This document shows positions 35,193 through 43,859 of a stretch of 64,000 nt of DNA, one piece after another; the first letter of the stretch is position 1; each line of letters starts with the position of its first letter. Origin of the DNA: JBQTII01 sp052387905 (GTDB lineage Bacteria; Actinomycetota; Actinomycetes; Sporichthyales; Sporichthyaceae); the NCBI GenBank assembly GCA_052387905.1, contig JBQTIR010000005.1, forward strand, positions 1-64,000, in the 5' to 3' direction. The notes beneath the pieces are model-generated. The model ran no database searches. It was not told the DNA's origin and saw nothing but the letters and a program-made list of their open reading frames with translations. A program made the translations under genes and the position numbers.

Positions 35193-36500
35193 TCAGGTCA
35201 GCTTCGCCAGGCGCTCGAACATCGGGGCCAGGCGGGCCACGAAGCGCTCCGGGCGGCAGACGTCGTCGAGGCGGGCCTCGTCGATGCTCGCGCCGGACTC
35301 CGCAGCGCGTTCCCGCAAGGTCTCGCGGAAGGGCACCCCGCTCTGCCAGGTGCGCATCGCGGCCTCCTGCACGAACAGGTAGGCGTCCTCGCGCGACAGG
35401 CCGGTCTCGATGAGTTCCAGCAGCACCGTCGAGGTGTAGATCAGGCCGCCGGTGGAGTCCAGGTTGGCACGCATGCGGTCGGTGTCGACGACCAGACCGG
35501 ACATCAGACGGTTCGTCAGGTGCAGTAGATAGTCGGTCGCCGCGGCGGCATCAGGCAACGAGATGCGTTCCACGGACGAGTGGGAGATGTCGCGCTCATG
35601 CCAGAGCGGAATGCCTTCCATCACCGGCACGATCTGGGCACGCACGATGCGCGCCATGCCGCAGATGCGCTCGCTCATGATCGGGTTCTTCTTGTGGGGC
35701 ATGGCCGAGGAGCCCTTCTGCCCCTTGCCGAACGGTTCCCAGGTCTCGCGGACCTCCGTGCGCTGGCCGTGCCGGACCTCGAGGGCAATCGCCTCGCACA
35801 CCGTAGAGACGATCGCGAGCGCAGACACCCATTCTGAAATGCCGTCACGCAGCACCACCTGCGTGGAGACGTCGGCCGGTTTGAGTCCGAGCGCGGCGGC
35901 GACGTGGGCCTCGACGGTTGGGTCGATGTTGGAGTAGGTGCCCACCGCGCCGGAGATCGCCATCACCGCGACGGCCTCGCGGGCGCGGCGCAGGCGGTCG
36001 CGCGAGCGCGCCATGCCGAACGCAAAGTCAGCGACCCGGTGACCCCAGACATCGGGTTCGCCGTGGATGCCGTGCGTGCGCCCGACCCGCAACGAGTACT
36101 GGTGGGCCAGGGCGTGATCACGCAAGGTCGCGACGAGGATGTCGGCCTTCGCGAGCAGGATGTCGGTGGCCTCGGTGAGTTGCAGCCCGAGCGCGGTGTC
36201 GAGCAGGTCCGAACTCGTCATCCCGAAGTGCACGTAGGCCGCTGCCTCGCGCGGGGTGGTGTTGTCCGCCCAGGCGCTCAGGAACGCAATCACGTCGTGC
36301 TGAGTCACGGCCTCGATCTCGGCGACCGCCGTCGGCGTCGGCGGCGCGGCGTTGCGCACCGGTTCGACGCAGTCAGCGGGCACCACACCCGCGGCAGCGT
36401 GCGCCTCCAGTACCAGCAATTCGACGCGGCACCACAGTTCGTACTTGTAGGCCTCGCTCCAGACCTTGCCCATCTCCGGCAGGGTGTAGCGCTCGATCAC
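35193..36500 (-). CDS. purB: Adenylosuccinate lyase
   Basis: A 435-residue enzyme acting twice in purine synthesis (SAICAR to AICAR, adenylosuccinate to AMP). The fumarase/lyase signature is GSSAMPHKKNP. TSSDLLDTALGLQL and GRTHGIHGEPDVWGHR are also typical. GTG 36500 is preceded by TGAGGA. Confidence 0.97.
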   Translation of the reverse strand: MIERYTLPEMGKVWSEAYKYELWCRVELLVLEAHAAAGVVPADCVEPVRNAAPPTPTAVAEIEAVTQHDVIAFLSAWADNTTPREAAAYVHFGMTSSDLLDTALGLQLTEATDILLAKADILVATLRDHALAHQYSLRVGRTHGIHGEPDVWGHRVADFAFGMARSRDRLRRAREAVAVMAISGAVGTYSNIDPTVEAHVAAALGLKPADVSTQVVLRDGISEWVSALAIVSTVCEAIALEVRHGQRTEVRETWEPFGKGQKGSSAMPHKKNPIMSERICGMARIVRAQIVPVMEGIPLWHERDISHSSVERISLPDAAAATDYLLHLTNRLMSGLVVDTDRMRANLDSTGGLIYTSTVLLELIETGLSREDAYLFVQEAAMRTWQSGVPFRETLRERAAESGASIDEARLDDVCRPERFVARLAPMFERLAKLT

Positions 36501-36577
36501 GTCGTGTCCTCACCTCGGCGGCTGCTGCTGCTGGGCCATCCTCCCGCACCCAGCGCCCGCCGCCACCACAGCCGTGA

Positions 36578-36619
36578 CGTCCGACCAAGCGAGCGCAATA
36601 GGCCACATCTGGTCGGACA
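36578..36619. repeat. Dispersed hairpin repeat, family B (CCA-stem type), short copy
   Basis: A 42-bp element beginning CGTCCGACCA and ending TGGTCGGACA. It aligns without gaps to the AAG-stem copies; the stem bases differ in a pair-preserving way. It lies between the DinB-fold gene and purB. Confidence 0.85.
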
Positions 36620-36626
36620 CACGATT

Positions 36627-37307
36627 TTAGTCGGTGAGGTCGGCCACGGGGAGGTCGAAGCGGCACAGGATCGGAAACAGGCGCTCGGGGTGCTCCCCGG
36701 TCCAGCCGGCAGCGAGCAGTTGGGCGTGGCTGCGCCGGCTCACACCGAGGCGCACGAACTCGTACGCACTTGTCGTGAGCGTGAGTTCGGGGTTTCCGAC
36801 GCCGAGGCGGTGGCGGTGACAGTCGATCACCAGGTCGACGGTCGGCGGCGCGGGATCGGACACCTTCCAACCCTGGGCGTACATCCCGGCGAGCATCGCG
36901 ACGAGGGTCGGCAGCGCGCAGTCGTCGCGATCGCCGCGCCGGCCCAGCGCGCCGAGCACGTCCTGCTCGTGAGTCCAGGCGTCGATCACCGGGCGGGCGA
37001 AGTCCGCCGGTGCGGCGGCAATCGCGGCCTCGAACGCCGGGCCGTTCGCTGCCCAGTCCGCACAGACCTCGGCCAGGGAACGATCGGCGCGGGCAGCCAC
37101 CTGGGCCGCCGTCCACGCGTCGGTGCCGCGACCCGCCCAGTTGGCAGACAGGACGTCATCGACCAGCCCCGTGAGGTGACGGTAGATGTCGGTGACGGTC
37201 CACAGTGGGGTCGCGGGGACCGTGGTGTGCGCCTGCTCCGCACTCAGCCCGGCGGCGAGCGCCAGCATCCGCTCGCGGCTTGCCCGGTAGACCCCGGCCT
37301 GATCCAT
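36627..37307 (-). CDS. Maleylpyruvate isomerase-type DinB-fold protein
   Basis: A 226-residue protein from ATG 37307, with AGGAGG upstream. The N-terminal helices (WTVTDIYRHLTGLVDDVL ... DAWTHEQDVLGALG) carry the His and HEQD residues of mycothiol-dependent maleylpyruvate isomerases. The family includes many thiol-transfer enzymes of unknown substrate. It sits between purD and purB. Confidence 0.78.
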   Translation of the reverse strand: MDQAGVYRASRERMLALAAGLSAEQAHTTVPATPLWTVTDIYRHLTGLVDDVLSANWAGRGTDAWTAAQVAARADRSLAEVCADWAANGPAFEAAIAAAPADFARPVIDAWTHEQDVLGALGRRGDRDDCALPTLVAMLAGMYAQGWKVSDPAPPTVDLVIDCHRHRLGVGNPELTLTTSAYEFVRLGVSRRSHAQLLAAGWTGEHPERLFPILCRFDLPVADLTD

Positions 37308-37329
37308 GACTGTGCCTCCTGCGAGCAAT

Positions 37330-38592
37330 TCACGGGACGGTGATCCGGCCCTGCTCAGCGGCCAGGGCGATGTCGCTGCGGTGGTGTGAGCCGGGCAGGT
37401 CGATCGCGGCGACCCCGGCGTAGGCCTGGGCGCGGGCAGCGCCGAGGTCGGGGCCGGTCGCGGTCACGCACAGCACGCGGCCGCCGGCGCTCACCACCTC
37501 CGCACCACGGCGGGTGGTGCCGGCGTGGATGACGTGGACGCCGTCGATTGCGTTCGCGGCGTCGAGGCCGGCGATGGCGTCTCCGGTCCGCGGAGGACCG
37601 GGGTAGTGGTGGGCCGCGATGACGACGGTGACGGCGGCGCCGTCGGACCAGGTCGGCGGTTCGGTGAGCTCGAGCGTCCCGGCAGCTGCGGCATAGAGCA
37701 GCGCGCCGAGCGGGTTGCGCAGGCGGGCGAGCACAACCTGGGTTTCCGGGTCACCGAACCGGGCGTTGAATTCGATGACCCGCAAACCGCGCGAGGTCAG
37801 CACCAGCCCCGCATAGAGCAACCCGGCGAACGGAGTGCCGCGGCGCGCCATCTCGTCGATCGTCGGCTGCAGCACCCGCGCGGTGACGTCGGAGACGAAG
37901 CCGGCCGGCACCCAGTCCACCGGACTGTAGGCACCCATCCCCCCGGTGTTCGGTCCGGTGTCCCCGTCGCCGACCCGCTTGAAATCCTGGGCAGGCGCCA
38001 GCGCCCGGATCGTCTGACCATCCGTCACGGCGAACAGCGAGACCTCGGGGCCGTCGAGAAACTCCTCGATCACCACGCGGCCCGCACACGAGCTCGCGTG
38101 CGCGAGCGCCTCCGCGCGGTCGGCGGTGACGACGACGCCCTTGCCCGCCGCGAGACCGTCGTCCTTGACGACGTAGGGCGGGCCGAAGGCGTCCAGGGCG
38201 GCGGCGACCTGTTCGAGGTCGTCGCAGACCCGCGCCATCGCGGTCGGGACATCGGCGGCGGCCATCACGTCTTTGGCGAAGGCCTTGGACCCCTCGAGCC
38301 GCGCGGCCGCGGCCGAGGGCCCGAAGCATGCGATCCCGGTCGCGCGCACCGCGTCGGCGGCGCCCGCGACCAGCGGCCCCTCGGGCCCGATGATGACCAG
38401 GTCGACACCGAGCGCACTCGCCAGCGCCGCTACTGCGGCCGGGTCGCTCGCGGTGACGTCATGCAGGGTCGCCGCCTCGGCGATCCCTGCGTTACCCGGG
38501 GCGCAGTGCACCTCGGTGACCTCGCGATCGCGGCGCAGCGCCAGGCAGATCGCGTGCTCGCGGCCCCCGCCGCCGATGACCAGAACCTTCAC
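37330..38592 (-). CDS. purD: Phosphoribosylamine-glycine ligase
   Basis: A 420-residue ATP-grasp enzyme, step two of purine synthesis. It shows VLVIGGGGREHAI, IIGPEGPLVAG, GPSAAAARLEGSKAFAKD, FLDGPEVSLFAVTDG, NTGGMGAYSP and EFNARFGDPETQ. GTG 38592 follows the purA stop by three bases, so the two are coupled. Confidence 0.97.
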   Translation of the reverse strand: MKVLVIGGGGREHAICLALRRDREVTEVHCAPGNAGIAEAATLHDVTASDPAAVAALASALGVDLVIIGPEGPLVAGAADAVRATGIACFGPSAAAARLEGSKAFAKDVMAAADVPTAMARVCDDLEQVAAALDAFGPPYVVKDDGLAAGKGVVVTADRAEALAHASSCAGRVVIEEFLDGPEVSLFAVTDGQTIRALAPAQDFKRVGDGDTGPNTGGMGAYSPVDWVPAGFVSDVTARVLQPTIDEMARRGTPFAGLLYAGLVLTSRGLRVIEFNARFGDPETQVVLARLRNPLGALLYAAAAGTLELTEPPTWSDGAAVTVVIAAHHYPGPPRTGDAIAGLDAANAIDGVHVIHAGTTRRGAEVVSAGGRVLCVTATGPDLGAARAQAYAGVAAIDLPGSHHRSDIALAAEQGRITVP

Positions 38593-38595
38593 CAG

Positions 38596-39894
38596 CTATC
38601 GGACCAAACTGCGGATGGCGATGGTCTGGTCTCTTCCGGGGCCGACGCCGATCGCGGAGATCGGGGCGCGGGACATCTCCTCGAGCGCCGCCACGTAGGA
38701 CTGCGCGTTCTTGGGCAGGTCCTCGAGCGTGCGGGCGCCGGTGATGTCCTGCGTCCAGCCGGGGAACTCCTCGTAGATCGGGGTGGCGTGGAAGAAGTCC
38801 GTCTGGCTCATCGGCATCTCGTCGTGGCGGACCCCGTCGATGTCGTAGGCGACACAGACCGGGATCTGCTCCAGCCCGGTGAGCACGTCGAGTTTGGTCA
38901 GGAAGAAGTCCGTGAGCCCGTTGACCCGGCTCGCGTAGCGGGCGATCACCGCGTCGAACCACCCGCAGCGCCGGTTGCGCCCGGTCGTCACGCCGACCTC
39001 GTGGCCGACGCGGCGCAAAAACTCCCCCGAGGAATCGAGCAGTTCGGTCGGGAACGGGCCGGAACCGACGCGGGTCGTGTAAGCCTTGAGAATCCCGCAG
39101 ACCCGGTCGATGCGGGTGGGGCCGATGCCCGAGCCCGTCGCGGCGCCCCCGGAGGTCGGGTTCGACGAGGTGACGAACGGATACGTCCCGTGGTCGACGT
39201 CGAGCAGCGTGCCCTGCGAGCCCTCCAGGCAGACGAGCTTGCCCTCGTCGAGCGCGCGGTTGAGGACGAGCGAGGTGTCGGTGACATGCGGGCGAAGCAC
39301 CTCGATGTAGGGCAGGAACTCCTCGACGACCTCGTCGACGGTCAGCGCGCGGCGGTTGTAGATCTTGACCAGCAGGTGGTTCTTGTCGACCAGGGCGCCC
39401 TCGATCTTCTGGCGCAGGATCTTCTCGTCGAAGAGGTCCTGCACGCGCACACCGATGCGGTTGACCTTGTCCGCGTACGCCGGCCCGATGCCGCGCCCGG
39501 TCGTGCCGATCTTGTTGCGGCCCAGGAAGCGCTCGCGGGTCTTGTCGAGCGTCGTGTGGTACGGCGTGATCAGGTGGGCGTTGCCGGAGATCAGCAGCTT
39601 GGAGGTGTCCACGCCGCGGGCCTGCAAACCAGAGATCTCGTGCAGCAGGACGCCCGGGTCGATGACGACGCCGTTGCCAATGACGGGGGTACATCCGGGC
39701 GAGAGGATTCCCGAAGGCAGCAGGTGCAACGCGTAAGACTGGTCGCCGATGACGACGGTGTGCCCGGCGTTGTTCCCGCCCTGGTAGCGCACGACGTAAT
39801 CGACGGGGTCGGAGCCGGCCGCACCGAGCAGATCGGTGGCCTTGCCCTTGCCCTCGTCGCCCCACTGGGCCCCGACGAGCACGATCGCGGGCAT
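38596..39894 (-). CDS. purA: Adenylosuccinate synthetase
   Basis: A 432-residue GTP-dependent enzyme converting IMP to adenylosuccinate. The N-terminal P-loop-like GAQWGDEGKGK is clear, with GNNAGHTVV, GTTGRGIGPAYADK and GATGSGIGPTRID further on. It forms a pair with purD. Confidence 0.97.
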   Translation of the reverse strand: MPAIVLVGAQWGDEGKGKATDLLGAAGSDPVDYVVRYQGGNNAGHTVVIGDQSYALHLLPSGILSPGCTPVIGNGVVIDPGVLLHEISGLQARGVDTSKLLISGNAHLITPYHTTLDKTRERFLGRNKIGTTGRGIGPAYADKVNRIGVRVQDLFDEKILRQKIEGALVDKNHLLVKIYNRRALTVDEVVEEFLPYIEVLRPHVTDTSLVLNRALDEGKLVCLEGSQGTLLDVDHGTYPFVTSSNPTSGGAATGSGIGPTRIDRVCGILKAYTTRVGSGPFPTELLDSSGEFLRRVGHEVGVTTGRNRRCGWFDAVIARYASRVNGLTDFFLTKLDVLTGLEQIPVCVAYDIDGVRHDEMPMSQTDFFHATPIYEEFPGWTQDITGARTLEDLPKNAQSYVAALEEMSRAPISAIGVGPGRDQTIAIRSLVR

Positions 39895-39983
39895 GCGGAC
39901 TCCAGGTCAGTCGGACGAAAGCGGCGCCCCAGGTTAGGGCATGCCTCGGCAGGTGTGCCCTGGGTCGTAGGCGGGGCGTCCAG

Positions 39984-42752
39984 TCAGTTCGCGGCCTGAA
40001 CCGACTGTCCGAGGACCGCAGCCGCGGTGGGGCTGCACTCCCGCAGGAACACCGCGCACCGCTCGGCCTCCGCCGACTCCCCGACCTCGGCGGCTGCCCG
40101 CCCCAGCGCGTCCAGTGCCCGCAGGAACCCCTGGTTGGGTGCATGCTCCCAGGGCACCGGGCCGTGGCCCTTCCACCCGTTGCGGCGCAGCGCATCCAGC
40201 CCTCGGTGGTACCCGGTGCGGGCGTAGGCGTAGGACTCGACGACCCGGCCCATCGCGTAGGCGCCCTCGGCGAGGATCGCCCAGGCCCGGGAATACTCCG
40301 GGAAGGTGCCCGCGACCGTGGTCGGGTCGGTGCCGTTGTCCAGCATGTAGGCCGCGTCCGCGACCTCGGGCAGCAGCGTGGCCGGCGGACCGGCCATCAG
40401 GTTCTCACCGATGTTCATGGACTCCATCTTGCCTGGCTTCGCCAACCACCCGGCCGCGGCAGCAGGTGGGGCCGCCGCCGTGGGGAATTGACCCTCGTCC
40501 ACCGACACACGCGGAGCGGTCACGGCGGGCGTGCTCGGCGCGCCGGGGCCTGCGACGTACCCGGGTGCAGCCTGTCCGTTGACGTGGAAGCCGTTCAGCG
40601 CGGAGCCGTTGACTCCCGCGTGCGCCAGAACCGGGGTCTCGATGAGCGGCGGGGTCGCCTCGCCCCACTGGTCGAGGGTCACGAAGTCCGCCTTCGACAT
40701 CGCGCTGGGCCACCACATGTGCCGGCCGACGTCGAGGGTCAGCGCGGTCACCAGCACCGAACGCACGATGAAGGTGTCGATCAGCACCCCGACCGCGACC
40801 ACGAAGCCGATCTCGATCAGGAAGACGATCGGTACGGCCGTCATGACCGCGAAGGTGCCCGCGAGGACCAAACCGGCAGAGGTGATGACGCCGCCGGTGG
40901 CGGACAGCCCCAGCAGGGCGCCCGGCCGGGTCCCGATGCGCCGGGACTCCTCGTGGACCCGGGTCATCAGGAAGATGTTGTAGTCGATCCCGAGCGCCAC
41001 CAGGAACACGAAGGCGAACAGCGGGAAGGCCGCGTCGGTGCCCGCGAACCCGAAGGCGTACTCGAAGACCACCGCGGCGATGCCCAGGGTGGCGGCGAAG
41101 GACAGCAACACGGTGGCGAGCAGCAACAGCGGCGCCAGCAGCGAACGCAGCAGCGCGACGAGGATCAACATCACGACCGCGAGCGTGATCGGGATGACCA
41201 CCTTGTTGTCGCGGGCGGAGGCGGTCGCGGTGTCGAGCAGCACCGCCGTGCTGCCACCCACGATCGCGTCGGGGCCCACCACGTCCAGCGCGGCCCGCAC
41301 CCGTTCGACGGTGTCCTGGGCGGCCTCGCCGTCCGGGGCGTCGGTCGTGGTGGCCTCGACGTAGGCCAATCCGCCCGCCGGCGGGGAGGCGACCACCGAC
41401 TCCGGCACCAGGCCGGGAACCGTGCGCAGCACGCTCACGACCTGCTCGCTGGACTCGGCGCGGGCCATCACGATCAGCGGGTCGCCGGCGCCGGCCGCGA
41501 AGTGCGCGTTGAGGACTTGCTGGCCGACGATCGACGGCGGGGTGTTCGGGAACGTCTCCTCGTAGGTCAGACCGTCCGCGGTGAGCTGGGTGAGCCCGAA
41601 CGCCATGGCGCCCAGCGCGAGGGAGGTACCGATCCAGATTCGCCGCGGGCGCCGGGAAATCACGCGGCCGACCTTGGCCCACAGGCCTCGGTCGTGAACC
41701 TCGGGAATTCCGTGGCCCGGGCGCTGCGGCCAGAAAATCCACCGTCCGGCGATCACCAGCAATGCCGGCAGGAACGTCAGCATGACCAGCAGGCCGACGC
41801 CGATGCCGATCGCGAGTACCGGGCCCAGGCTGGCCGTCGAGTTCATCTCGGCGAACATCAGGCAGAGCATGCCCAGCAGCACCGTGGTGCCGCTGGCGAC
41901 GATGGCCGGACCGCTGCGGTGCAGCGCGTGGGCCATCGCCTCGTGCCGGTCCGGGAACTTGCGTAGTTCCTCGCGGTAGCGCGCGACCAACAACAGGGCG
42001 TAGTCGGTCCCCGCACCGAAGACCAGGATCGAGAGGATGACCTGCGCCTGGGCGTTGACGGTCAGCCCGGCATGCTCGGCCAGCAGGTACACCACCCCCA
42101 TCGCGACACCGAGGGCGATGACGGCGGACAGGGCCGGGAGCAGCCAGAGCACCGGGCTGCGATAGGTCATCAGCAGGATGAACACCACGACACCGAGGGC
42201 GGCGAGCAGCAGCGCACCCTCGGTGCCCTCGAAGGCATCGGCGAGGTCACCGTTGAAGCCGGCGGGGCCGGTGACATACATCTTCAGTCCGTCGCCGGGG
42301 ACGTCGGCGGCCATCAGGTCCTCGACGAAGAAGGGCAGCTTCTCCCAGCCGTTGCCCTTGTCCCCCATGTCGTAGGGCACGACGAGTTGCAGGGCCTGGC
42401 CGTCCGGGGAGGGGAACGGGCCGGTCACCGGCGCTTCGACGCGCTCGATCGCGTCGAAGCGCGCGACGTGCGATGCCACGAGCGCCCGGTCGGCATCGGT
42501 GATGCCGCTGGTGCGTTCGTAGACGACGACGGCCGGAGCCTCGTTGGGGTTCTGGAACTGGGCGGAGATCTCGTAGACCCGGGTGGATTCCGCGGACGAG
42601 GGCAGCCAGTTGACGGCCTCGTTCTCCTGAACCTCACCGAGCTTGCCCGCCAGCGGGGCGGCGAGGACCACGGCGGCGATCCAGAACAGGACGACGAACC
42701 ACTTGGTGATGCGGCCACACGGGAGCTTGGCCAGCCTGCCCACAGCGTCCAT
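39984..42752 (-). CDS. MMPL-family transporter fused to DUF3151
   Basis: A 922-residue protein; ATG 42752 is preceded by CCGAGGAG. Residues 1-715 are an MMPL/RND-type transporter with two six-helix halves (FGAGTDYALLLVARYREE and VALGIDYNIFLMTRV carry the intramembrane Asp pairs). A Pro/Ala/Gly-rich linker (716-775) leads in frame, without a stop, into residues 779-922, which match DUF3151 (NIGENLMAGPPATLLPEV, YAYARTGYHRGLDALRRNGWKG, NQGFLRALDALGRAAAE). DUF3151 is normally a free protein of about 140 residues near fba and purA. ATGs at 40427 and 40418 might still allow separate translation. MMPL substrates are usually lipids; none can be named here. Confidence 0.85.
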   Translation of the reverse strand: MDAVGRLAKLPCGRITKWFVVLFWIAAVVLAAPLAGKLGEVQENEAVNWLPSSAESTRVYEISAQFQNPNEAPAVVVYERTSGITDADRALVASHVARFDAIERVEAPVTGPFPSPDGQALQLVVPYDMGDKGNGWEKLPFFVEDLMAADVPGDGLKMYVTGPAGFNGDLADAFEGTEGALLLAALGVVVFILLMTYRSPVLWLLPALSAVIALGVAMGVVYLLAEHAGLTVNAQAQVILSILVFGAGTDYALLLVARYREELRKFPDRHEAMAHALHRSGPAIVASGTTVLLGMLCLMFAEMNSTASLGPVLAIGIGVGLLVMLTFLPALLVIAGRWIFWPQRPGHGIPEVHDRGLWAKVGRVISRRPRRIWIGTSLALGAMAFGLTQLTADGLTYEETFPNTPPSIVGQQVLNAHFAAGAGDPLIVMARAESSEQVVSVLRTVPGLVPESVVASPPAGGLAYVEATTTDAPDGEAAQDTVERVRAALDVVGPDAIVGGSTAVLLDTATASARDNKVVIPITLAVVMLILVALLRSLLAPLLLLATVLLSFAATLGIAAVVFEYAFGFAGTDAAFPLFAFVFLVALGIDYNIFLMTRVHEESRRIGTRPGALLGLSATGGVITSAGLVLAGTFAVMTAVPIVFLIEIGFVVAVGVLIDTFIVRSVLVTALTLDVGRHMWWPSAMSKADFVTLDQWGEATPPLIETPVLAHAGVNGSALNGFHVNGQAAPGYVAGPGAPSTPAVTAPRVSVDEGQFPTAAAPPAAAAGWLAKPGKMESMNIGENLMAGPPATLLPEVADAAYMLDNGTDPTTVAGTFPEYSRAWAILAEGAYAMGRVVESYAYARTGYHRGLDALRRNGWKGHGPVPWEHAPNQGFLRALDALGRAAAEVGESAEAERCAVFLRECSPTAAAVLGQSVQAAN

Positions 42753-42782
42753 CCAGACTCCTCGGATGACTCATTCCCACGG

Positions 42783-42802
42783 GGTGTACGACGTCGTACA
42801 CC
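42783..42802. promoter_or_regulatory. 20-bp perfect palindromic operator upstream of the MMPL gene
   Basis: Half-site GGTGTACGAC is followed by its exact complement GTCGTACACC. It ends 30 bp before the MMPL ATG. Size and symmetry suit a TetR-family repressor, many of which control MMPL-type transporters. No tetR gene lies next to it. Confidence 0.65.
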
Positions 42803-42806
42803 AGCA

Positions 42807-42827
42807 TACGGCCAGCTCATGGCCGTA
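42807..42827. terminator. Small inverted repeat downstream of fba
   Basis: TACGGCCA (42807-42814) and TGGCCGTA (42820-42827) pair around a 5-nt loop, 14 bp past the aldolase stop. It could end the fba transcript or be a second operator. Confidence 0.45.
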
Positions 42828-42840
42828 GCGGGTTCGTCAC

Positions 42841-43734
42841 TCAGAGCGACGCGGCGTAGATCGCGTCGATGGAAGCGGCGATAGTCGCGTCGAACTCCGC
42901 GTCTGACTGCGAGTCACTCACGCCTTCGACCAGGGCGCGGGAGAAGCTGGCGATCAGGCCAGGGTTCTGCGCGAGGCGGGCGCAGGCCTCGGCCTGGGAG
43001 TATCCGCCGGACAGCGCGACGACGCGCTGAACCTTGGAATCGGTGACGAGCGGGCCGTAGAGACCGGCCTGGTTCGGAATCGTCAGTTTGAGCATGATCT
43101 GCGCATCGTCCGGCAGCGCCGCCAGGTGCTTGCCGATCGACTCCAGCAGCAGGGCCTCAGCCTCAGCCTTCGTCGCACTCTTGATGCTGACCTCGGGCTC
43201 CAGAATGGGAACCAGACCGAAGCCGGCGATCTGGGTACCGATCGCGAACTGCTGCGCGACGATCGCCTCGATTCCCGCGGCGTCGGCCTCATGGATCACC
43301 GAGCGCATCTTGGTGCCGTAGATGCCCTTCGCCACCGCCCGGGCGCACAGACCGTTGAGGTCCGGGATGTCCTTCATGATCTGCACACCCTGCGCCTGGT
43401 CGGCAAGCCCCTTGTCCACCTTCAGAAACGGCACGACGCCGCGCTTGGCCCACAGATACTCGGCAGTGTCGAGGCCGTCGATCTGACGGTCCATCGTCAT
43501 CTCGAACAGGATCGCGCCGAGGACCCGCTCGCCGGTGAAGGCCGGGGACTTGATGATGCGGGCCCGCATGGCGTGCATGAGATCGAACATCTCCGACTCA
43601 TTGGAGTAGCGATCCGCAGCGATGCCGTAGTCAGCCAGGGCCTTGGGGGTGCTCCCGCCACTCTGATCGAGCGCCGCGATGAATCCCTTGCCGCTGACGA
43701 CCCGTGCCTGCTGCGCCTCACGCTGCGTGCTCAT
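42841..43734 (-). CDS. Class I fructose-bisphosphate aldolase
   Basis: A 297-residue protein; ATG 43734 is preceded by GGGAG (ATG 43737 also possible). GFIAALDQSGGSTPKAL, FLKVDKGLA and GFGLVPILEPEVSI (Schiff-base lysine region and strand) mark the bacterial class I aldolase family. It cleaves fructose-1,6-bisphosphate in glycolysis. The locus beside DUF3151 and purA is where other actinobacteria carry the unrelated class II enzyme. Confidence 0.9.
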   Translation of the reverse strand: MSTQREAQQARVVSGKGFIAALDQSGGSTPKALADYGIAADRYSNESEMFDLMHAMRARIIKSPAFTGERVLGAILFEMTMDRQIDGLDTAEYLWAKRGVVPFLKVDKGLADQAQGVQIMKDIPDLNGLCARAVAKGIYGTKMRSVIHEADAAGIEAIVAQQFAIGTQIAGFGLVPILEPEVSIKSATKAEAEALLLESIGKHLAALPDDAQIMLKLTIPNQAGLYGPLVTDSKVQRVVALSGGYSQAEACARLAQNPGLIASFSRALVEGVSDSQSDAEFDATIAASIDAIYAASL

Positions 43735-43859
43735 CATTCTCCCAAGTTCGTGCGGGAACCTGCCGGGATCCGACGCTGATGCCAGGGCCGGACGCGTTGC
43801 TGGCGCTACGATCACCGTACGGATTGACCCATCGTAGAGAGGCCCGGTACGACGTGCCC

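Noticed and set aside
37525..39999. An 824-codon plus-strand open frame across purD and purA
   Set aside because: Antisense to two certain genes, with composition typical of a shadow frame.
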